A stretch of DNA of 64,000 nucleotides from an uncultured Candidatus Melainabacteria bacterium (lineage in GTDB: Bacteria > Cyanobacteriota > Vampirovibrionia > Gastranaerophilales > Gastranaerophilaceae): NCBI GenBank assembly GCA_934754425.1, contig CAKVIN010000010.1, positions 20,553-84,552 of the forward strand. Direction: 5' to 3'. The position numbers and the translations under genes are program-made. The notes beneath the pieces were generated by a model. The model did no database searches. It had not been told where the DNA came from and saw only the letters and a program-made list of their open reading frames with translations. Of the stretch, positions 26,256 through 34,000 are shown in pieces. Every line of letters starts with the position of its first letter. Position 1 is the first letter of the stretch.

Positions 26256-26855
26256 ATGGATTCTAGTGTTTTGTTTAATATTGGTTACGGACTTTATGTT
26301 GTCACAGCTAAAGATGAAAAAGATAATGGTTGCATTATAAATACAGTTATGCAAGTAACGTCAGACCCTTTGCAGATTGCAATAGCAGTAAATAAAAAAA
26401 ATTTAACCCAACAGATGATTTCAAAGACTAGAAAATTTAATGTTTCAATACTGACTGAAGAAGCAGATTTTGAAATATTTAAGCATTTTGGTTATCAATC
26501 CGGTAGAGATGTTGATAAATTTGCGAATTTTTTTGATGTAAAACGAAGTGCAAATGGTTTGTATTATATAACAAAAAATACTAATTCATATATGTCAGCT
26601 TATGTTCAGCAAGAAATTGATTTAGGAACGCATAGTTTATTTATAGGTCAATTGGTTGCTTCAGAAAGATTAAGTGAAGCTCCGACAGTAAGTTATGATT
26701 TTTATCAAAAAAATATAAAACCAAAACCTCAAAACGAAAACAAAAAAGGTTGGAGATGTAAGATTTGCGGATATATTTATGAAGGCGAAACTTTGCCTGC
26801 TGACTTTGTTTGTCCTGTTTGCAAACACGGTGCAGTTGATTTTGAAAAACTATAA
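26256..26855 (+). CDS. Flavin reductase-rubredoxin fusion (high-molecular-weight rubredoxin, Hrb-like)
   Basis: The 199-residue protein has a flavin-reductase-like FMN-binding domain (about 1-145) and a C-terminal rubredoxin domain with CKICGYIYEG near 165 and CPVCKHG near 187. Such proteins pass electrons from NAD(P)H to flavodiiron proteins in anaerobes for oxygen or NO reduction. No flavodiiron gene lies alongside. AAAAAGGAG precedes the ATG. It supports an anaerobic lifestyle. Confidence 0.9.
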   Translation: MDSSVLFNIGYGLYVVTAKDEKDNGCIINTVMQVTSDPLQIAIAVNKKNLTQQMISKTRKFNVSILTEEADFEIFKHFGYQSGRDVDKFANFFDVKRSANGLYYITKNTNSYMSAYVQQEIDLGTHSLFIGQLVASERLSEAPTVSYDFYQKNIKPKPQNENKKGWRCKICGYIYEGETLPADFVCPVCKHGAVDFEKL

Positions 26856-26871
26856 TACATTAAAAAATGGA

Positions 26872-26900
26872 TTGATTTTAACAAAGAGCTTTGATAAAAT
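26872..26900 (+). promoter_or_regulatory. Sigma70-type promoter of the first micro-ORF RNA
   Basis: TTGATT (26872-26877), a 17-bp spacer and TAAAAT (26895-26900) lie about 80 bp before the first micro-ORF. The second copy has a TATAAT at 27127-27132 in the equivalent place, without a clear -35. Confidence 0.55.
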
Positions 26901-26979
26901 CGTTAAATACATTGAAAATAGAATACTGGCTAAAGATTTTAATAAACATTCGCTGACTTTATATAAGAAAGGAGGTCGT

Positions 26980-27051
26980 ATGCTAATTAAAATCAGCGAA
27001 AAAGAACTACTGATATTAATATCAATAGTTCTTTGGCTACAAACCCTTTAA
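26980..27051 (+). CDS. 23-residue hydrophobic peptide, copy 1 (type I toxin-like)
   Basis: The peptide has a charged start with SEKE followed by a Leu/Ile/Val/Trp-rich stretch long enough for a short membrane helix. A near-perfect ribosome binding site (AAAGGAGG) is placed 4-5 bases upstream. Copy 2 shares EKELL and IVL and differs mostly by conservative changes (Ile/Leu, Ser/Thr, Ser/Ala). Inside the ORF, AAAGAACTA (27001-27009) pairs with TAGTTCTTT (27026-27034) and TGATA with TATCA inside it. Short hydrophobic peptides on structured RNAs in tandem copies recall Ldr, Ibs and Fst toxins, but no homologue is recognised. A leader peptide is an alternative. Confidence 0.6.
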   Translation: MLIKISEKELLILISIVLWLQTL

Positions 27052-27061
27052 TTAGGGTGCG

Positions 27062-27095
27062 GGCTTGGGTACAACGACTACCCTTGCCTGTATTC
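27062..27095 (+). terminator. 3' hairpin of micro-ORF RNA copy 1
   Basis: GGGTA (27067-27071) pairs with TACCC (27079-27083), and an outer GGC pairs with GCC across a T-T internal loop. It is followed by a T-rich stretch. It may end the transcript. Confidence 0.5.
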
Positions 27096-27200
27096 TTATT
27101 TTAACCGATTTTTCAGATTTTTCAAGTATAATAAACATTGAAAATAGAATATGGGCTAAAGATTTTAACACATTTTAACTATCAACGAAAGGAGGTTAAA

Positions 27201-27272
27201 ATGATAGTTGAAATCACTGAAAAAGAACTACTGCTATTACTAGCAATAGTTCTTACACTCAAAGTCCTTTAA
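27201..27272 (+). CDS. 23-residue hydrophobic peptide, copy 2 (type I toxin-like)
   Basis: The peptide has TEKELLLLLAIVLTLK in its core. The AAAGGAGG ribosome binding site is 6 bases before the ATG. The in-ORF hairpin is kept: AAGAACTA (27223-27230) with TAGTTCTT (27247-27254) and TGCTA (27232-27236) with TAGCA (27241-27245). Compared with copy 1 an A-T pair has become C-G, which is a compensatory change. Confidence 0.6.
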   Translation: MIVEITEKELLLLLAIVLTLKVL

Positions 27273-27283
27273 TTAGGGCTACG

Positions 27284-27318
27284 GGTAAGGGTGAAATCAG
27301 CACCCTTGCCTGTATTCT
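27284..27318 (+). terminator. 3' hairpin of micro-ORF RNA copy 2
   Basis: GGTAAGGGTG (27284-27293) pairs with CACCCTTGCC (27301-27310) through a 7-nt loop, followed by a T-rich stretch. The loop-closing pair is G-C here and A-T in copy 1. Confidence 0.7.
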
Positions 27319-27363
27319 TATTTTAACTTATTTATTAAAAATTTCAAGTATATGGAAGGTGAT

Positions 27364-27951
27364 ATGAAAACAAAAAAATTAAATGAACTAAAAAATAAAT
27401 GTTTGAATTGTTTGGCGTGTGAGTTAGGTCAAACCAGAAACAATGTAGTTTTTTCGGATGGAAATCCTGAAACAGCACGTGCCATATTGATTGGTGAAGC
27501 TCCTGGAGAAAATGAAGATAAAACAGGAACTCCTTTTGTTGGTAGAGCTGGCAAACTTTTAAACGAGTTTTTAGAAAAAGCCGGAATTTCCAGAGAAGAG
27601 GATTTGTATATAATAAATACCGTAAAATGTCGTCCACCGAAGAATCGTGTTCCATCTGATGATGAAAAAAAAGCTTGTGAAAAATATTTGTTAGAACAGA
27701 TTAAAATTATAAATCCAAAAGTTATGATTTTTTGTGGTGCTACAGCGTTAAAATCTTTTTATGATAAGAAAATACAGATTTCAAAAATTAGAGGTGAGAT
27801 TTTAGAATTAGAAATTGCAGGAGAGACACGCAATTGTATTCCGATTTTTCATCCGTCGTATCTTTTGAGATATCATTCTTTAGAAGAAGGCAGTCCCAGA
27901 GATTTGATGTTGAAAGATTTGAAAAAAATTAAAGCGTTGATTGACAATTAA
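27364..27951 (+). CDS. Type 4 (Fe-S) uracil-DNA glycosylase
   Basis: The 195-residue enzyme removes uracil from DNA. It has the N-terminal cluster Cys pair in CLNCLACEL near residue 11, the active-site motif GEAPGENEDKTGTPFVGRAGKLL near 45 and the HPSYLLR motif near 160, with the remaining cluster Cys in VKCRPP and after. The ATG at 27364 is preferred because AAGGTGAT precedes it; an in-frame ATG lies 12 bp upstream. The gene follows the micro-ORF RNAs on the same strand. Confidence 0.93.
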   Translation: MKTKKLNELKNKCLNCLACELGQTRNNVVFSDGNPETARAILIGEAPGENEDKTGTPFVGRAGKLLNEFLEKAGISREEDLYIINTVKCRPPKNRVPSDDEKKACEKYLLEQIKIINPKVMIFCGATALKSFYDKKIQISKIRGEILELEIAGETRNCIPIFHPSYLLRYHSLEEGSPRDLMLKDLKKIKALIDN

Positions 27952-27961
27952 TAATTTGTAG

Positions 27962-27990
27962 TTGAAATTGGTTAAAAAGTGCTTTATACT
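27962..27990 (+). promoter_or_regulatory. Sigma70 promoter upstream of the tmRNA region
   Basis: TTGAAA (27962-27967), a 17-bp spacer and TATACT (27985-27990) form a good promoter. A transcript would start near 27997, about 115 nt before the mature tmRNA 5' end. Confidence 0.65.
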
Positions 27991-28017
27991 GTATGTACGA
28001 ACATTGAAAGTAATATT

Positions 28018-28096
28018 GGAATGAATTGGAAGTTATTGTCAGGCAGTGCCTGACCTACTATTTGCTTTGTGAAGGGTAGCTGGAGCCGTTCATTCC
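28018..28096 (+). ncRNA. Candidate structured RNA between the promoter and tmRNA
   Basis: GGAATGAA (28018-28025) pairs with TTCATTCC (28089-28096), closing a 79-nt domain. Inside are a perfect hairpin GTCAGGCAGTGCCTGAC (about 28038-28054) and a weaker CTAC...GTAG hairpin. It could be a processed leader of pre-tmRNA or a separate small RNA. It lacks the SRP RNA GGAA loop signature and has no T loop. Confidence 0.5.
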
Positions 28097-28112
28097 TAAA
28101 AAACAACAACAT

Positions 28113-28513
28113 GGGGATGTACTGGTTTTGACGCTGTGATTGGTAGATCCGGGTTGCGAGTGCGGGCGCTGTTCCCGCTTATCAACGAGCAAATTAAATT
28201 AAATGCTACAGATAATGTTGTAGTTGCTGATTTCTCTAGAGCTGCTGCTCGTAGAGCTGCATAACAGACTTTGCAGTCAGCCTCTGATACAATCCAGCTT
28301 GCCGATTGTATTGGACCACTATGCAAGCTGCAGTGTACAGATGATGGTATGTGCATTAAGTTAACCATTGGAGGTTAGGCTTCCGCAAAAAGTCTTTGAC
28401 TTAGTTCAGGTTTTGTAACTTTCCGTATTAAGTTGAGCCAATAAGTTACTACACTCGTAGATATTCGTTTTTATCCACAATGGACGTGGGTTCGACTCCC
28501 ACCATCTCCACCA
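28113..28513 (+). ncRNA. ssrA: Transfer-messenger RNA
   Basis: The 5' end GGGGATGTACTGGTTTTGAC and the 3' end with a T arm (GTGGG, TTCGACT, CCCAC at about 28486-28502), CATCTCC and ACCA are diagnostic. GGGGATG pairs with CATCTCC with one G-U. A pseudoknot is seen at about 28163-28190 (GCGGG with CCCGC, GCTGTT with AACGAGC). The likely resume codon is GCT near 28203, encoding the tag ATDNVVVADFSRAAARRAA before TAA. The end RRAA differs from the usual LAA or VAA. The 3' CCA is encoded. Confidence 0.97.
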
Positions 28514-28606
28514 TTTTTATTCATCCCACTCTTTTATCCAACTTACCCTGATTTTTGTATATTATTATGATAAAATATTTTATAATAATATTGAGAGAGG
28601 GATTTT

Positions 28607-29623
28607 ATGGATTTTTTACAAAATTTATTTTCTATAAAACAAGAAGATAAAGATTATTCAACAATAAAAACCATATCGTTATTAGGTATGAAGTTTCAAT
28701 TCAAAAGCTTAAACGAAGCTAAATTAGTTAACACTTTAGAGAACTTAGCGAAACAAAATAAAACGAATAACACTTTTTTAAACATTTTATTAAAACCATC
28801 TCAATTTCCTAAAGCTAATGGCAAATTAAGAGAACGTCAATTAAAAATGTTTGAAGTTATGAAAATTGTTGACAAAATTGCAAAAGAAAACAATTTGCAA
28901 TATTGGTTATCAGAAGGTTCACTTTTAGGTGCGGTAAGACACGGCGGCTTCATTCCTTGGGACGACGACGCTGATATTTGTATGTTAAGAGATGATTATT
29001 TAAAAATCATTCCACTCCTAAAAAAATATTTTGAAAATTCTGACACAAAAGTTCGTGAATATTATAAATGCAAAAATGGACGCTGGAATTATCAAGTTTG
29101 CATTTGCAACAAAGAAAGTCTAAACTCTTGGCAAACAGGTGGAGCAAAAAAAGACTGGAGCCTTGATATATTTCCTTTTGATAAATATTATAAATCTGAG
29201 ATTGATGACAGCGAAAAAGATGAAATTACAAAAAAAATTAAATATGCAACTTCACTTTTACAAGAAAAATGTACCAAAGACGAAAAATTTGCTATAGATA
29301 TCGAGAAAGTAAGAAAACACATCATTGAGCTTAGAGACAAAATCATACTTAACAACAACGAACAAAAAAATGAAAACATGGCGATTTTCACAGGTATTGA
29401 TTTTGGATTTATATGTCCAAAACGATTTCTCTTTTCCTATGATTGCATATTTCCTACTTCAAAAATCGAATTTGAGGGTTATGAATTTTCTTGCCCAAAC
29501 AATTTAGATAAATATTTGACGAATGCATATGGAGGAGATTATATGTCGCTTCCAAGCGGAATGACGTATGAACAGACACAAAATTGTGTAAATTATTTAA
29601 ATTTTGACGACATCAAAAAATAG
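28607..29623 (+). CDS. LicD-family phosphotransferase
   Basis: The 338-residue protein has the LicD core: LRERQLKMFEVMKIVDKIA near 77, YWLSEGSLLGAVRHGGFIPWDDDADI near 102-127 with the metal-binding acidic cluster, and a later DIFPFD segment. LicD proteins transfer a phospho-alcohol such as phosphocholine from a CDP carrier to a surface glycan. The next genes (HAD phosphatase, NTP transferase) fit making such a donor. GAGAGAGGG precedes the ATG. Confidence 0.93.
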   Translation: MDFLQNLFSIKQEDKDYSTIKTISLLGMKFQFKSLNEAKLVNTLENLAKQNKTNNTFLNILLKPSQFPKANGKLRERQLKMFEVMKIVDKIAKENNLQYWLSEGSLLGAVRHGGFIPWDDDADICMLRDDYLKIIPLLKKYFENSDTKVREYYKCKNGRWNYQVCICNKESLNSWQTGGAKKDWSLDIFPFDKYYKSEIDDSEKDEITKKIKYATSLLQEKCTKDEKFAIDIEKVRKHIIELRDKIILNNNEQKNENMAIFTGIDFGFICPKRFLFSYDCIFPTSKIEFEGYEFSCPNNLDKYLTNAYGGDYMSLPSGMTYEQTQNCVNYLNFDDIKK

Positions 29624-29635
29624 GAATGATTAATT

Positions 29636-30235
29636 GTGGTAAAATTTATTTTTGATTTGGATGGCACGATTACAAAGCAAGAAACATTGCCTTTAATATC
29701 CAAAAAATTTAATATTCAACACGAAATTGATACTCTCACAATGGAAACGGTTAAAGGAAATATTCCATTCATAGAATCATTCATCAAACGAGTTTATATT
29801 TTAGGCAAACTTCCGATAAATGAAATTTCTGACTTGCTAGAAAATGTTGAACTTTATTCCGGCTTAGTAAAATTTATACAAGAACACAAAGAAAATTGTG
29901 TTATTGCAACAGGCAACCTTGAATGCTGGATAGATAAATTAATTAAAAAAGTCGGATGTACTTGTTTTTGCTCTGACGAAATAATCAAAGATAATAAAGT
30001 CGAAAAATTAACAAAAATATTAAAAAAAGAAAATTTAGTAGAACGCTTTCAACTGGAAGGCGAAAAAGTAGTATTTATCGGCGATGGGAATAATGATGTA
30101 GAAGCAATGCGTTTAGCGGATATCTCAATCGCAAGCGGTTTAACTCACAAACCGGCAAACAGCGTTTTATCAATAGTAGATTATTTAGTATTTAGTGAGG
30201 AGGCACTATGTCGTCAACTAAATCAGTTATTATAA
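29636..30235 (+). CDS. HAD-superfamily phosphatase (phosphoserine phosphatase-like)
   Basis: The 199-residue protein has HAD motif I FDLDGTIT at residues 5-12, motif II in CVIATGN near 89 and motifs III-IV in KVVFIGDGNNDVEAMRLAD near 143-160. It starts at GTG (29636) behind AGGAATGA. It overlaps the nucleotidyltransferase gene by 28 bp. In this cluster it probably dephosphorylates an intermediate of the donor pathway. Confidence 0.9.
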   Translation: MVKFIFDLDGTITKQETLPLISKKFNIQHEIDTLTMETVKGNIPFIESFIKRVYILGKLPINEISDLLENVELYSGLVKFIQEHKENCVIATGNLECWIDKLIKKVGCTCFCSDEIIKDNKVEKLTKILKKENLVERFQLEGEKVVFIGDGNNDVEAMRLADISIASGLTHKPANSVLSIVDYLVFSEEALCRQLNQLL

Positions 30236-30840
30236 GTTGCGCAGGACTTGGTTCCAGATTGGGACTTGCAACAACTAAAGCTTTAATCAATATAGATGGC
30301 AGATCTTTAATTCATTGGCAGTTAGATTTATTGAAAGATGTAGAAGACGTAAGAATTGTTGTCGGTTTTCAAGCTAACGATGTGATTGAAGAAGTAAAAA
30401 AATATCGACAAGATGTCGTTTTTGTTTATAATCATAATTACTTTGAAACAAAAACCGGCGCTAGCTTTTATTTGGGTGCAAAAGACGGGAATGAATACGC
30501 AATGAATATTGATGGAGATTTGCTTATTCATCCGGATGATATGAAAATGTTGTTACAAACAGACGGTGAATGGATTGCTTATGCAGACAAAATGTCTGAT
30601 GATGCAGTTATGACAAAAACTAATCAAAAAGGCGAAGTTCTTTCTTTTTCAAGAGATCAAGGTGATTACGAATGGACTGGACCTTGCTGCATTAAGAAAG
30701 ACAAGCTAAAATATTCTTCCGGACACGTGTTCAATCAGCTTGAACCTTATTTGCCGATAAAAGGAATAAAAATAAGAGCGTGCGATATAGATACTTATGA
30801 AGATTATCAAAGAGTTTTAGAGTTTATAAAGGGATGGTAA
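30208..30840 (+). CDS. MobA/LicC-like nucleotidyltransferase
   Basis: The 210-residue protein has the NTP-binding start SCAGLGSRLGLATTKALI near residue 10 and a metal-binding Asp in MNIDGDLLIH near 95. It resembles choline-phosphate cytidylyltransferase LicC and sugar-phosphate nucleotidyltransferases. It likely makes the CDP-activated donor for the LicD protein two genes upstream. AGTGAGGAGG-like sequence precedes the ATG. Confidence 0.88.
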   Translation: MSSTKSVIISCAGLGSRLGLATTKALINIDGRSLIHWQLDLLKDVEDVRIVVGFQANDVIEEVKKYRQDVVFVYNHNYFETKTGASFYLGAKDGNEYAMNIDGDLLIHPDDMKMLLQTDGEWIAYADKMSDDAVMTKTNQKGEVLSFSRDQGDYEWTGPCCIKKDKLKYSSGHVFNQLEPYLPIKGIKIRACDIDTYEDYQRVLEFIKGW

Positions 30841-30841
30841 A

Positions 30842-31663
30842 TTGAAACTAAAGAAAATTTTAATGAAAATGGCAAAAAAGCCACAAATCAATTTTTTAGT
30901 ATTTTGGGTTGGTACAAAATGTTCTCTAAAATGCAAATTATGTTGCAACTTAATTCCTTATGTAAAACAACAATCTTATGACACAAAACAAATTATAAAA
31001 GACTTGGAATTTGTAAGCAAAAATTCAACAATAAAAAATCTGCAAATCCAAGGTGGTGAACCGTTCACACACCCTCAAATCGCTTCTATTATAGATTCTA
31101 TTGCCAAACTTGATATAAATAGAATTTACATTGCAACAAATGGCACAATCGATTTATCAAAAGAAGTACTCGATGCATTAAAGCGAAATCCGAATGTACA
31201 CATAAGAATTTCTAACTATGAATGCGCAGAAATACTACGCAAAAGATTCTGCAAAAAACTCGATGAAAACAACATTTCATATAAAATGTATGAATTTGTA
31301 CACGGCAATGGAACTTGGTTTTCAACAGGCGGTATCAATGAAAAAAGAGCGACTGATTCAGAAGTAAAACTTATTTATGAAAAATGCGAAGACAAAGGTT
31401 GCATAACTTTAGCAAACGGAATAATGACTGTTTGTGGCAAAATTCCATCCATAAAAGAAATTTATAACAGCTATGACAAAACAGCAAATAATGAAATTAA
31501 TGTAAGACACATAAATTCATTTATACCATATCTAAAAAATTTAACCTTGAAACGTAAAATTGTTAAATTCTACGCTAATTACAATAATTACAAAGAACAA
31601 TGCAGATATTGTAAAATAGCTGAAGGAGAATATCCGGCTGCTGAACAGATTATTGACAAGTAA
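30842..31663 (+). CDS. Radical SAM protein
   Basis: The 273-residue protein has the radical SAM cluster motif CxxxCxxC as CSLKCKLC near residue 23, followed by the GGEP motif in IQGGEPFTHP near 63. C-terminal CRYC near 258 and further Cys suggest an auxiliary cluster of SPASM or Twitch type. It starts at TTG (30842), two bases after the preceding stop, behind AAAGGGATGG. It probably modifies a precursor in this surface-decoration cluster. Confidence 0.88.
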   Translation: MKLKKILMKMAKKPQINFLVFWVGTKCSLKCKLCCNLIPYVKQQSYDTKQIIKDLEFVSKNSTIKNLQIQGGEPFTHPQIASIIDSIAKLDINRIYIATNGTIDLSKEVLDALKRNPNVHIRISNYECAEILRKRFCKKLDENNISYKMYEFVHGNGTWFSTGGINEKRATDSEVKLIYEKCEDKGCITLANGIMTVCGKIPSIKEIYNSYDKTANNEINVRHINSFIPYLKNLTLKRKIVKFYANYNNYKEQCRYCKIAEGEYPAAEQIIDK

Positions 31664-31680
31664 TAAGTGGAGAAAATGTT

Positions 31681-31716
31681 TTGAAAATAGGTATTATAAC
31701 CGAAGAGTTGTCGTAA
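31681..31716 (+). pseudogene. Possible truncated gene start after the radical SAM gene
   Basis: A TTG-started frame of 11 codons (LKIGIITEELS) follows a GTGGAG ribosome binding site and then hits TAA. Its start looks like a Rossmann-type protein N-terminus. The next gene, on the other strand, begins its 3' end only 10 bp later. It may be the stub of a gene lost from the cluster. Confidence 0.3.
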
Positions 31717-31725
31717 CAATACGCA

Positions 31726-31968
31726 CTATGCAGCTTCTGTAGATAGATATTTGGCTGATTTAGCTACAACACCATAGCAAACCATTGTTAAATGATTATT
31801 TAATGCCAACATTGTTCTAAAATTATTTGCGGAACAATTCATTGCACTCATCATATCATCAGCTGAAACTCTTGATTGTAAAGCTCCATCCTCGTGATTA
31901 TCAACTTTTTCTTGTGCATATTTTTCTACTAATAATTTGTCAATAAAATCTCTTGCGCCAATTGCCAT
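31726..31968 (-). CDS. Small protein of unknown function
   Basis: The 80-residue protein is not recognised. It starts MAIGARDFIDKLLVEKYAQEK, has a His/Asp/Glu-rich turn near 24 and a small helical C-terminus with NNFRTMLALNNHLTM. AGGAGTATTTATT precedes the ATG. The shared promoter-like element lies 130 bp upstream, farther away than for its other targets. Confidence 0.7.
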   Translation of the reverse strand: MAIGARDFIDKLLVEKYAQEKVDNHEDGALQSRVSADDMMSAMNCSANNFRTMLALNNHLTMVCYGVVAKSAKYLSTEAA

Positions 31969-32098
31969 AATAAATACTCCTATATAATCTATTTTCGCTC
32001 TCTTTAGACAAAGTTTACTAAACCCATAAAGAATTATCTTTTGGACTTTTTGTCGTTTGGGGTTTTGCTCTCTCTATCCTTGTTATTTCTTATGTATA

Positions 32099-32127
32099 TA
32101 TAAAGTATTTATCGAATAAAAAATTGC
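32099..32127 (-). promoter_or_regulatory. Shared element GCAATT-N15-ACTTTATA
   Basis: On the minus strand GCAATT (32122-32127) is followed after 15 bases by ACTTTATA (32099-32106) and TATACATAAG. The downstream gene is the 80-residue protein ending its start at 31968. Confidence 0.55.
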
Positions 32128-32187
32128 CTTTTTTCTTTTGTTTTGTTAAGTTTCATTAAGACAGCTTCTAAAAGTCGCTTATAATAA

Positions 32188-32227
32188 CAAAAAAAACGAA
32201 CCTAAATAATTTAGATTCGTTTTTTAA
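32188..32227. terminator. Hairpin terminator after the TpsB gene
   Basis: AAAAACGAAcCTAAA pairs with TTTAGaTTCGTTTTT around AATAAT-rich loop, with A and T runs on the two sides. It can end the TpsB transcript on the minus strand. Confidence 0.85.
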
Positions 32228-32242
32228 TTTTTATATCACATT

Positions 32243-34000
32243 CTATAATTTTTGTGGATTTCTAAGTGGGATTAATCTATCCAAATCAGAGTTTACGCTA
32301 AAGTAAAATCTTGCGGTATTTTCATTATAAGAACGACCGAGAGGGAAACCAACACCAACTTGAGCTGTTAGCCAATCAGTAAAGTTTACATATGTACCGA
32401 AACCAACTGAATGTAAGAATGTTTGCGGATAATTATAGATATGTCCGTTTTCGCCTAACCAACCCCAATCATAGAATACTGCTAACTTTAAGCGTTCATC
32501 TATTTTTTGAGAGATTTTATTCATAAACGGAACAGGGAATCTATATTCTACAGTACCTGTAACACCATAATCACCGATTAATTCAGCAGGTTGGTAACCT
32601 CTTAATGTGTAAGGACCACCCATTTGCATTTGTTCCGCTGCAAACAATTTGTTAGGTGAATATTGTCCGTTAACTCTTACGATACCAAGACCTCTACCGA
32701 ACAATCTTTGTACACGAGTTACGCCACCGGTTAACTTGAAGAATGTTGTATCTTGAATTGCACCGTGACCATCACCGCCCATACCAAAATCAAATCCAAC
32801 ATTACCTAACCAACGACCATAGCTATCATCAGTCATACCATAGAAACCATTTCGCCATACATTTAAGTTGTAGTTAGATAATCTCATCGGATTTCCGCTC
32901 ACTGTAGCAGAAGTATCAGCATTTACATAATCATAACCTGTATAGAAAATCAAATCAGATTTAGCTGTTTGAATAATTGGTTGAGTTAATTTAAAGAAAT
33001 AACTTTGTGCGTTACCTTTAACATTTAAGTTCTTGTAAGGTCCACCCAATCTTACGTGAGAATCAGAAAAATCGAATGACAATCTTGTACCATAATTAGA
33101 TACCGGAAGTGAATATCCTGCCATCCAACCGGTAGCTCCTGATGATAAGATTGTACCGCCATATATTTTGTCACCTAAACCGGTCAAGTTATCCATCCCT
33201 ACTAAGAATGAAACTCTTTGAGCACCTGTATAAGAACGACCGTAGTCATCATATGAGAAATTCAAGTTAACTGGAAATCTATCACGAACATTCAATGTGA
33301 TTGTTGTATTTTCATCACCTTCAGCCTGTCTTTCAACTTCTGTTTGAACTTGAACATAATCTTCTCTATTTATTTCTTTCATAGCTCTTTGAAGGTTTTT
33401 AGCATTGAATACATCGCCTTCTCTCAAGCCTGCTTTACCCATAATAATGTGTTTCAAGTACCATTCACGAGTCCATTTTTCACCCTCAATGTTCATCTCG
33501 CCAACTTTACTTTCAACAATTTTAATAGTTGCAACACCATCCACTATTCTTTGTGGCGGTACTGTTGCATATGAAGTCAAATAGCCTTTTGCACGATAAT
33601 AATTTGTTACTTTTTGACAAACTTCTAACAATTCATCAAAATAAATATCTTCACCTAGAACTTCATTACCCAAAGCTTCCAGTTCTGTTGTAGGTATTTT
33701 TGTATTACCTTCAAAATTTATTCTTTGTAACAAAAAGTGTGGGTTATATAACAAACCTTCTCTTGCTTGGTTTTCTTCAACCGTAGCATCATAAATCTGT
33801 TCATCTTTATTTACATCGTCAAAAGATTGAATATAGCTCTTGTCGATTTCGTAATGATTAATATTCTGCATTTCAGTTCTATTAAATGCACCGGGGTTGT
33901 ATCCGCCAACTTCTGCTTGCATTGGGAAAACATCTGCGAAAGCCTTTGGCATCATCAAAATACAAAATAACGCTAATGCGTAAGTTATTTGTTTTTTCAT
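32243..34000 (-). CDS. TpsB/ShlB-FhaC family outer-membrane secretion barrel
   Basis: The 585-residue protein has a signal peptide MKKQITYALALFCILMMPKAFA, a linker (about 23-90), POTRA-like domains (about 90-235, with LLQRINFEGNTKIP and VDGVATIKIVES) and a 16-strand barrel. The LRGY motif of the conserved L6 loop is seen as TLRGYQPAE near residue 478. Two-partner secretion barrels export large TpsA proteins. No TpsA with a haemagglutination domain is seen in the window, so the partner is distant or the barrel serves another substrate. Confidence 0.92.
   Translation of the reverse strand: MKKQITYALALFCILMMPKAFADVFPMQAEVGGYNPGAFNRTEMQNINHYEIDKSYIQSFDDVNKDEQIYDATVEENQAREGLLYNPHFLLQRINFEGNTKIPTTELEALGNEVLGEDIYFDELLEVCQKVTNYYRAKGYLTSYATVPPQRIVDGVATIKIVESKVGEMNIEGEKWTREWYLKHIIMGKAGLREGDVFNAKNLQRAMKEINREDYVQVQTEVERQAEGDENTTITLNVRDRFPVNLNFSYDDYGRSYTGAQRVSFLVGMDNLTGLGDKIYGGTILSSGATGWMAGYSLPVSNYGTRLSFDFSDSHVRLGGPYKNLNVKGNAQSYFFKLTQPIIQTAKSDLIFYTGYDYVNADTSATVSGNPMRLSNYNLNVWRNGFYGMTDDSYGRWLGNVGFDFGMGGDGHGAIQDTTFFKLTGGVTRVQRLFGRGLGIVRVNGQYSPNKLFAAEQMQMGGPYTLRGYQPAELIGDYGVTGTVEYRFPVPFMNKISQKIDERLKLAVFYDWGWLGENGHIYNYPQTFLHSVGFGTYVNFTDWLTAQVGVGFPLGRSYNENTARFYFSVNSDLDRLIPLRNPQKL

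Larger units (their letters stand above)
26906..27345 (+). repeat. Two tandem copies of a ~220-bp small-RNA unit
   Basis: The units begin near 26906 and 27132. Both contain ATTGAAAATAGAAT, a GGGCTAAAGATTTTAA-like 5' leader, a GAAAGGAGGT ribosome binding site, a 23-codon ORF, an internal hairpin, a second 3' hairpin and CTTGCCTGTATTCTTATTTTAA. Differences between copies in the stems are compensated on the opposite arm. Confidence 0.85.

Noticed and set aside
26956..26967. ACTTTATATAAG before micro-ORF 1 as a seventh member of the shared promoter motif
   Set aside because: The octamer matches, but the hexamer 15 bases upstream is GATTTT and the second copy of the unit does not keep the octamer.
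26779..27051. 90-residue ORF running from the Hrb gene into micro-ORF 1
   Set aside because: It overlaps the rubredoxin coding end in another frame; only its last 23 codons have a ribosome binding site and a conserved second copy.
28018..28096. tRNA or 4.5S SRP RNA
   Set aside because: It has no T loop, anticodon arm or 3' CCA, and lacks the GGAA-type loop of SRP RNA.
28096..28368. 90-residue ORF on the minus strand
   Set aside because: It lies antisense to tmRNA, whose structure and ends are clear; it is a by-chance frame.
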